Shown here: one piece after another, positions 8,940 to 13,776 of the stretch
Numbering within the stretch: position 1 is the first letter of the stretch
Layout of the letters: every line of letters starts with the position of its first letter
NCBI GenBank assembly: GCA_001953115.1
Contig: LSSL01002729.1
Location: 1 to 13,776, forward strand
DNA from: Smittium mucronatum
Lineage: Eukaryota; Kickxellomycota; Harpellomycetes; Harpellales; Legeriomycetaceae
Direction of reading: 5' to 3'
Length of the DNA stretch: 13,776 nt
Notes under the pieces: generated by a model
Database searches by the model: none
Told to the model about the DNA's origin: nothing
Seen by the model: only the letters and a program-made list of their open reading frames with translations
Position numbers and translations under genes: made by a program

Positions 8940-10375
8940 TTCAGTGATTATAAATGTATAAAAATTGAAATTAATTTCCATTTTGTTGGAAAAATAGTCA
9001 GAATGATTTAATTAAGATTAAATTAGAGTTTCATATTCAGCCAACAGAAAGGTGAAATTGTAAAAAAATTATGGTATCATAGAGGTAATGGAAGGGGGAA
9101 ATAAACCCTTGATATCCTAGAAAATAACATTAATATAGAATCAGAAAAGTGAGAGCGAGAGTGAGATAGGGACGTCTTGTCGCAACCTAAGTAGGTATCT
9201 GATGGGGTTTTAAATATTTATTTCAATCCCAAAAGCTATTTTCGGTCATCTATACAGGTCTTAATTAACTTTGAGTAATTTCATTCTTATCCCAATAGTA
9301 CTCGGTTTGTATAACAGTTGCGATAGGGGAATTCAGAAATAGGCTTTACTATAGTATATATAGTCACATTCACATTCACATTCACGTTAATTTTTTTCAA
9401 TTTTTCTTCGTCGGATAATTTCGAATCATGAGATCGCTTGATTGGCGCACTATTCGAATATTTATAAATACTTCACTTCCCTCAAATTTTATTTTTTATT
9501 TTTTTTCTATTCGTGCCAATTTGGATGTTATTATTTTACATAATAGTTATGAAAGAGTCTGAATAAGTAAAATTCCCCGACAATAACTGTTTTCATTCAT
9601 AATACCCCTTTATTGGACCTGCACTAAAGCAATAGTATTCTATTGATTGGGATTTGCGACGATTCATGCATTAAAGTGATAATTTTGAAAATAATTTTTA
9701 TCATTTTTGACTTTGGAATATTTTCTGAGGCCACCAGTTTCCTTACCTCATTGGGTACTTCGTCAGATACAAAAACTTTGTTATTAGGATTTTCAGATAT
9801 CTCTTTGGTATTATCAGCTCATTTGATATTATATTCGTACTCTAGAAAGTGGTCAAAGTCTGTGGATATCGGATATTTACACTTAGGAATACTGAAACTA
9901 TTGCCTGTAGTATCATCAGCTAATTTGCCGAAATGATTATTCCAAACTTCAAACCTTTTATTTTTTCAGTTATTGTATTTTCATTTTTATCTTACATTGA
10001 GACGTACTAAATTATCATCAGAAAATTCACTATGTACGATTTAATGGTTATAAAAATGTTTTTTGGGATCATTATTGATAATTTGGTCATATTGCGGATC
10101 CTTTAGCAGACCAGATGCTTTAATATTAATATTTTATTACTAATAAAAATATACATTTTTAATAGAATGTTTATTACTCGCTTAAAAAAACTTATAGTAA
10201 CAAATGAAAATTGTTTAAAATCTAAAAAAGGAAAATTTAATACAAAAATTAAAGCTAAACATAGTTATTAAGCCAATAATGTACTTAAATAAAATATTCA
10301 TACAATAGTTGGTTAAAAAATTATCTTCACAGGTTAAGAATCTCCCATACAGAATTTCAATTATCTATTACAGTG
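8940..10375 (-). pseudogene. LINE copy A linker and reverse transcriptase, inactive
   Basis: Reverse transcriptase copies LINE RNA at the nicked target. After the endonuclease, the frame reading KFRDYWLGKIDE...KLSS...KAESKFHC ends near 10350. From 10118 a second frame runs to a TAG at 9624-9626 through FEVWNNHFGKLADDTTGNS (about 9897-9953), YPISTDFDHFLEY (9838-9876) and VSDEV...RKLVASENIPKSKM...LMHESSQIPI. This matches the LINE segment just before the fingers of the polymerase. The fingers and early palm (about 9.2-9.6 kb) are unreadable. LRQDVPIS (about 9162-9185) replaces the family's VRQGCPxSP. FYINVIF follows. The catalytic F-A-D-D strand appears as FYNFTFLLAE (9036-9065), with both Asp residues lost. 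SNKMEIN (about 8975-8995) matches the usual WEM-x-I-N segment. It is clearly non-functional. Confidence 0.8.
9365..9388. repeat. Short hexamer microsatellite (CACATT)3 CACGTT
   Basis: Four tandem hexamers lie here, the last with one A-to-G change, inside the decayed reverse-transcriptase region of LINE copy A. The run falls in the unreadable fingers/palm part, so a local expansion may have helped destroy the frame there. Confidence 0.75.
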
Positions 10376-10720
10376 AAATTTGCTTTCGGCTTTAATTTCA
10401 TTAATTGAACTCAATTTGGCAATTATGTAACATATTTCGTCGATTTTTCCAAGCCAATAATCTCGAAATTTATTCCTGCTATTTTCGATGGAACAATCGG
10501 TTTTTTTGGATATATGTTTTAAAAAAACCTCAAAGCAACTTTGGTTGATTTAATTGCTTCAATTTTGATCATACAATATCTAAAGACCTTCAGAAAGGCC
10601 ATTTATGCCTAGATTTTCATCATTAAGCAAATTAAATTTATTTCTATTGGTTAATTTATTGGCGGAAAATATAATTAATTTTGTGCAAATTTTTATTTTT
10701 TTGGCGGATTTTTCGAGTGA

Positions 10721-11373
10721 ATCGAAATTAAACTCGGCAGTAATAATCACACTTTTTTATATGCCGAGATTTTCTTTATTAGAGCACAAGTTTTCACTGC
10801 CTCGCATCCCTGTGTAGAATATATGGTCGATAATTCAATCATTTTAACCTTTATAAATTTTAGAACCTGATGAATTGGTTACTTGAGCTTTATGGTGGTT
10901 TATTCCAAGCCTTATAATGGACAGGCTTTTGCTTGAGGAGTCCATATTGAAGTCCCGGAGTATTTTTTTTTTTTTGAATTTCGATATTATGTTTTGTATG
11001 TAGCCAAAAATTTCTTCCTTTTAACTAAAATGTTTGCAGTCTACACTTGGTACATGTGCATTAGTGAATAGCATGTCAAATGCTTTTCTATTTATGTATT
11101 TTACATGAATAATGCCAGATATTCATGTTTGGGAAGATTTAAATTCGCTTATTTGTAGTCCAAATTTATCCCTGACAGCCAACAGTAGCCCAGTTCCCCC
11201 TTTTGATATGACAGTTTTAGCCACAATATAGTGTATCCAGTAAGTCTATATCTGTATTTTTTTTTATTTAAAAAAGTTTCCTGGAGTGCCAGAATATATG
11301 GCTGGGCTGAGTCGATGTGGTGCTCAAGCTCTTCTCAAGAATTTTTTATGCCCCTTACATTCAATTTCATAAT
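10721..11373 (-). pseudogene. LINE copy A AP-type (EEP family) endonuclease, inactive
   Basis: This domain nicks target DNA to prime reverse transcription. Motifs in order: LNVRG (about 11352-11366); ILALQETF, with the metal-binding Glu of QET at 11275-11286; after a frame change near 11225, VAKTVISKGGTGLLLAVRD; ISGIIHV...FTNAHVPS; ILRDFNMD at about 10940-10963, where the family has GDFN and Arg replaces Gly; and IIDHIFYTG at 10808-10834. The final family motif SDH-x-P is lost: where it should be, before VIITAEFNFD, a stop codon and Lys-Ser are read. Stops interrupt at 11335-11337, where Trp is expected in xWISG, at 11021-11023, and around the IDHIF motif. From 11224 downstream the frame does not change, so point mutations dominate. 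Membership of the exonuclease-endonuclease-phosphatase superfamily is secure; activity is not possible. Confidence 0.85.
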
Positions 11374-11835
11374 TATGAGCTTATTATTAAGCCCATAATT
11401 TGTGGAATTTAATTTGTGTAAATTATCATTTTTTTCATTATTCATTAATTGATAATTCATCAAATTTTCAATTTGAAAATTCGCGCCAATGGAATTCGCT
11501 GATCGAATTTTTTTATTTTTTTCCCATCGAATTTTGGCATGTAGAGATTTTTCGATTTTTTTGATTTCATCAGATCGTAAATTTGCTTTTTTGTGATCAC
11601 ATGACCAAATTTCATTACGCCATTTGCTGTTGAGCTGTTTTATTTTTTTTAATATAAATCCATCTTCCCTCAAGGAAGAATTATAGATAATATGGCTTTA
11701 TACTGTTTGGTTTTTGAGCTCTTTTATGTTGGGTACGAGTAGTTTCACTACTATTTTATTTAAATTATTTTTTCTGGTCGTAAGTTCATTAAATTTTAAC
11801 GATTCGATTAAATATAAATATCGGTGTGGGGTCAT
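11338..11835 (-). pseudogene. LINE copy A region leading into the endonuclease
   Basis: A single minus-strand frame runs from 11835 to the TGA at 11335-11337, interrupted only by a TAA at 11698-11700. The lower part is open for over 110 codons. It is rich in Lys, Asn, Glu and Trp (KWRNEIW, KIRWEKNKKIRSAN) and ends NNKLIIMKLNVRGIKNS. The last residues match the first strand of AP-type LINE endonucleases, whose usual form is I-M-S-x-N-V-R/N-G. The TGA then falls inside the endonuclease: the same frame continues EELEHHI...LALQETFL, so this stop is a mutation and not a true C-terminus. A reading that starts at the TTG at 11671-11673 would be an artefact of the upstream TAA. Confidence 0.7.
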
Positions 11836-11840
11836 TATAA

Positions 11841-12272
11841 TCATATAATCGGTCCTAAATGATTATAATGATCGTCAAAATTGAGTTCGGATGAATACGA
11901 AATGTCGTTTTCTTTATTAAATTTCCTATTAAAATCAGCTTCATTATTAATAGATGAGCTCAATTTTACATCAAATGTAGTCAATGTTTTAAGGGAGTCG
12001 AATATCATTTCGTAATACGCATAAAATGATTTATTTTTGGACTTAGAGTTGCTCGAAACCAGCATTTTTTCATTATAAAGCTCCTGAATTTGAAAAGTAA
12101 CATCTTTAAGAAGTTTAAAATTGGTCTCTTCAGGTTTATAAGTCTTTTCTTTGATTTTGGAGTCAACTGTTTTGTTTTCGAGGTTAATTATTGTGCTTCC
12201 TTTAAAATATTTATCATTAAATTTGATTTCTAAATTTCGGATTTTGGATTTTGGATTTATGGAAACGGTCAT
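11841..12272 (-). pseudogene. LINE copy A pre-endonuclease region, open 143-codon segment
   Basis: An ATG at 12270-12272 opens 143 codons to a TGA at 11841-11843. At this base composition so long an open frame is very unlikely by chance, so it has been coding until fairly recently or was protected by descent. The product is charged and hydrophilic (Lys, Asn, Glu and Ser rich), with an aromatic stretch KSFYAYYEMIFDSLKTL that could be helical. It has no recognised domain of its own. It continues into the next segment (11835-11338) after a frame change near 11840, and that segment leads straight into the endonuclease. The ATG is probably internal to the original ORF rather than its start, since zinc-knuckle coding lies upstream. 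It could be mistaken for an independent hypothetical protein. Confidence 0.65.
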
Positions 12273-12405
12273 TTGACAGTAGTTCCCATCCTATGTTTGA
12301 TCGCCTTCTCATTTGTTTTTATCGATTTAATTGACTCATTTAATTTAAACAGTATCAAATTAATTTCATTATTAATCGATGATTTTCAACTTTTTTAATC
12401 TCAGT

Positions 12406-12447
12406 GCATTCCGAGTTACAGTGATCCGTATTTTTATAATATCTGCA
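12406..12447 (-). pseudogene. Broken CCHC zinc knuckle of LINE copy A
   Basis: The minus-strand reading CRYYKNTDHCNSEC has exactly the spacing of a retroelement zinc knuckle, C-x2-C-x4-H-x4-C, except that the second Cys is Tyr (a TAT codon, one transition from TGT). Knuckles of this kind bind element RNA in the nucleocapsid or ORF1 part of LINEs and LTR elements. The motif sits between the N-terminal region and the long open pre-endonuclease region, as expected. An in-frame stop lies a few codons upstream, and the frame does not join the next open segment directly. Confidence 0.6.
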
Positions 12448-12880
12448 ATCCTTCTTTCAGACTTTATAAAAAATGTTGATTTTATTTTCCTCGTTATCGA
12501 TGAAGCTTGGAAAGACTATTTTTTATAGAACTATTTTTTAAAAGAACATTAGTGCCAATTTTCGTATATTATATGTATATCTTTTTTCACCATGCACTGA
12601 TTTCGATTATAGTGTCAAGGGGTGAAATTTTTTGGTAGATTAGCTTATCTATATCTTAGATGCTAATATCCTCGCAATTGGGAATGTTTATAATGCCAAA
12701 ATATTGCTCTATCCGAACTGTTTTTACAGCATGAAATGCTTTTTATTAATAATCAAATTAGACAGAAGGATATTGAAATAATTTGTATTATCAAAAAATT
12801 ATCATTTTATTTTTTCCCTGAGGCCATCCTTTCTCACGTCTATATGTCAGATATATACAGGGAAACATAATAGATTCCAA

Positions 12881-13240
12881 TTATATAGTTTTCATTGAAT
12901 TGGCTTCAAGAACAGCCTATTTTACGGTCTGATCCGCCAACACAGAACTTTAGACATCGTTTTTCCCCGTCATGAAGCAGATGTTTAAGCATTACCTCTG
13001 AATATATGCTCATGTCAATAATGCTTTGGTATTTGGGTTTGTCTTTTTTGGGTTTTATTGTTTTATGGTAAGTTGATTTTTTGTTTCTTTAGAGGGGCCT
13101 GCTGATTTTTAGTTTAGTGCTACTGGAAATTTCACTACAATTCGGATATATTTTCGTGTATTGGCGCTTTAGGGTTGCTTCAACTTACCAACTTTGGTCC
13201 ATAATGGTCTGGTACTTTTAAAGGGTCTTGTTTCCTCCAT
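12881..13240 (-). pseudogene. LINE copy A N-terminal region (start of ORF), nonsense-riddled
   Basis: An ATG at 13238-13240 starts a frame that can be followed for 120 codons to a TAA at 12881-12883. It crosses seven earlier stops but needs no frame change. It opens METRPF-like (MEETRPFKSTRPLWTKVGK) and is rich in Lys, Thr, Pro and Ser, as expected of a basic RNA-binding N-terminus. Local G+C is higher than in the DNA further left, matching the rest of the LINE. The ATG lies two bases after copy B's A10 tail, which would give an extremely short 5' leader. No domain is recognised. Its membership of copy A is inferred from position, strand and composition. Between 12448 and 12880 no frame could be followed. 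Confidence 0.5.
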
Positions 13241-13242
13241 GA

Positions 13243-13266
13243 TTTTTTTTTTACGGAAAATTTATT
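13243..13266 (-). terminator. LINE copy B poly(A) signal and A10 tail
   Basis: On the minus strand AATAAA (13261-13266) is followed eight bases later by ten A residues (13243-13252), then TC, then the ATG that starts the copy A frame. A polyadenylation signal close to an A-run at the end of the 3' UTR is what a LINE inserted by target-primed reverse transcription leaves behind. The A-run could instead be encoded in the element. Confidence 0.65.
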
Positions 13267-13297
13267 ACAAAGTTAATAAAAAGTTATAAAAACATAA

Positions 13298-13776
13298 TTA
13301 AAAAAATTTCCACCATTCTCCTTTCTGCCGCTCTAGCAGCTCCATAACACGAGGGTATTTTTTCAAGGGGGCTGGTGAATCACTTAAACTTTTGAGCTTA
13401 AGAGTTCGTGGCACGCGGATGACAATCAGAAATTTGGCTGTTTCCAGCACAAACTTAAGATCGGCGGTGTCAGCTTGTAGCTGACTTAAAGTATGTTTAT
13501 ACTCCCCCCCAAGGAGTTTTCCAACTATCCCCAACCGGGATTCATTGAAATTAGAAAGTTGGTTTTTTATGTCTGAGCGGATCGGTGCTGGTATGAACCG
13601 GCCGATCGTTTCGTTTCGTTTCGCTGTCTATCCCATCGAGAGCAATTAAATAAGATGTGGTCGACAGTTTCAGGCACATCGATTTTGCAGAAGGGACAAT
13701 TTTTTTTGAATTTTTCATCTAAAAATTTCATATTTGATAGTCGCTGGACGGTCCGGAAGGTCCCCATTCGCATTTT
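13298..13776 (-). pseudogene. LINE copy B polyprotein C-terminus with CCHC finger, one frameshift
   Basis: Partial; open to the right edge. The upstream frame begins KMRMGTFRTVQRL, like the L-R-x-G segment after LINE reverse transcriptase, and then has a C-terminal zinc finger CPFC...DH...C (C-x2-C-x9-H-x4-C, 13642-13698). This finger is thought to help bind template RNA or target DNA. Just after RNET the frame changes: a TTTCG unit is present three times (13609-13623 on the plus strand). With two units the reading would pass straight into the downstream frame, which runs GRFIPAPIRSDIKN, then SRLGIVGKLLGGEY, LSQLQADTADL, SDSPAPLKKYPRVMELLER and EWWKFF to a TAA at 13298-13300. As it stands the upstream frame stops at 13567-13569. 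A TTG-initiated reading from 13534 is only an inner part of the second frame. The tail matches LINE C-termini that I associate with microsporidian genomes. Confidence 0.85.
13609..13623. repeat. (TTTCG)3 pentamer that shifts the LINE copy B frame
   Basis: Three perfect TTTCG units sit inside coding sequence. Both flanking frames read as LINE protein and join correctly only if the unit count is two. A one-unit gain by replication slippage, or a sequencing or assembly error, explains the break. Confidence 0.85.

Larger units (their letters stand above)
8850..13240 (-). mobile_element. LINE copy A: old, nearly full-length non-LTR retrotransposon
   Basis: On the minus strand the domains of a LINE appear in the right order: ATG-initiated N-terminal region (13240-12881), zinc knuckle (12447-12406), long pre-endonuclease region (12272-11338), AP-type endonuclease (about 11373-10721), linker (10375-9624) and reverse-transcriptase palm (about 9190-8940). 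The 5' limit is set by the ATG directly after copy B's A-tail. The 3' limit is where similarity fades and is not a true end. The element lies in the same orientation as copy B and so is in tandem with it. It carries many nonsense codons, at least six frame changes and lost catalytic residues, so it is dead. The endonuclease type and the N-terminal knuckle suggest an L1-, I- or Tad-like clade rather than the R2/R4 type, but I cannot fix the clade. Confidence 0.85.
13243..13776 (-). mobile_element. LINE copy B: 3' end of a younger non-LTR retrotransposon
   Basis: The minus strand carries the C-terminal coding end of a LINE polyprotein, its stop codon (13298-13300), a 45-nt 3' UTR (13253-13297) and an A10 tail (13243-13252, seen as T10 on the plus strand). 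The element continues beyond the right edge, so reverse transcriptase and upstream parts are not in the window. G+C is far higher than in the left of the window, and the coding sequence shows one frameshift and no nonsense codon, so this is a recent insertion. Its tail abuts the presumed start of LINE copy A in the same orientation. Confidence 0.85.

Noticed and set aside
9400..9450. Possible tRNA B box (TTCGAA-type) on the minus strand
   Set aside because: The flanking bases do not form a T stem, and no A box or acceptor stem could be placed.
9643..9936. Open plus-strand frame of 97 codons
   Set aside because: It is antisense to the reverse-transcriptase linker of LINE copy A, which reads as protein on the minus strand over the same bases.
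10605..10817. Open plus-strand frame of 70 codons
   Set aside because: It is antisense to the end of the LINE copy A endonuclease and the following linker.

Overview
The window looks like AT-rich, gene-poor eukaryotic repeat DNA. By eye, G+C is about one fifth to one quarter over the first 8.5 kb, and it rises clearly over the last 5 kb. The right-hand third holds two head-to-tail copies of a non-LTR (LINE) retrotransposon on the minus strand. No cellular gene, tRNA, rRNA, CRISPR array or bacterial-type operon could be supported. A large-genome, AT-rich microsporidian or similar fungal relative would fit the base composition and the style of the LINE protein. That assignment rests on recognition of the family and is an inference; an AT-rich invertebrate or protist is not excluded.

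Layout. 1-280 is a perfect hexamer array (AGTTAT x46 plus AGTT). From 281 to about 7.2 kb the DNA is very AT-rich, with short inverted repeats, A/T runs and AT dinucleotide tracts. One open frame at 6124-6414 is of doubtful reality. About 7236-7640 on the plus strand carries a decayed retroviral-type (Ty3/gypsy-like) integrase fragment in several frames. About 7.65-8.85 kb is unassigned, and its right part may be the unrecognisable 3' end of the LINE to its right.

From about 8850 to 13240 (minus strand) lies LINE copy A, an old, nearly full-length element. Read from right to left it holds an ATG-initiated N-terminal region, a broken CCHC zinc knuckle, a long partly open pre-endonuclease region, an AP-type endonuclease, a linker and a reverse-transcriptase palm. 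It carries many stop codons, several frame changes and lost catalytic residues. From 13243 to the right edge lies the 3' end of LINE copy B, which is much younger. It has an intact C-terminal zinc-finger region, one 5-bp slippage frameshift, an intact stop codon, a 45-nt 3' UTR with AATAAA and an A10 tail. That tail ends two bases before copy A's ATG.

The two LINE copies would have encoded the same kind of machine: an RNA-binding N-terminus, target-nicking endonuclease, reverse transcriptase and C-terminal zinc finger, which together carry out target-primed reverse transcription. Neither copy is intact here. The most unusual things in the window are the near-seamless LINE tail-to-start junction, the decay of copy A with long stretches of frame kept but many nonsense codons, and the perfect hexamer array. 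The array is open in two frames on each strand and may encode a dipeptide repeat.
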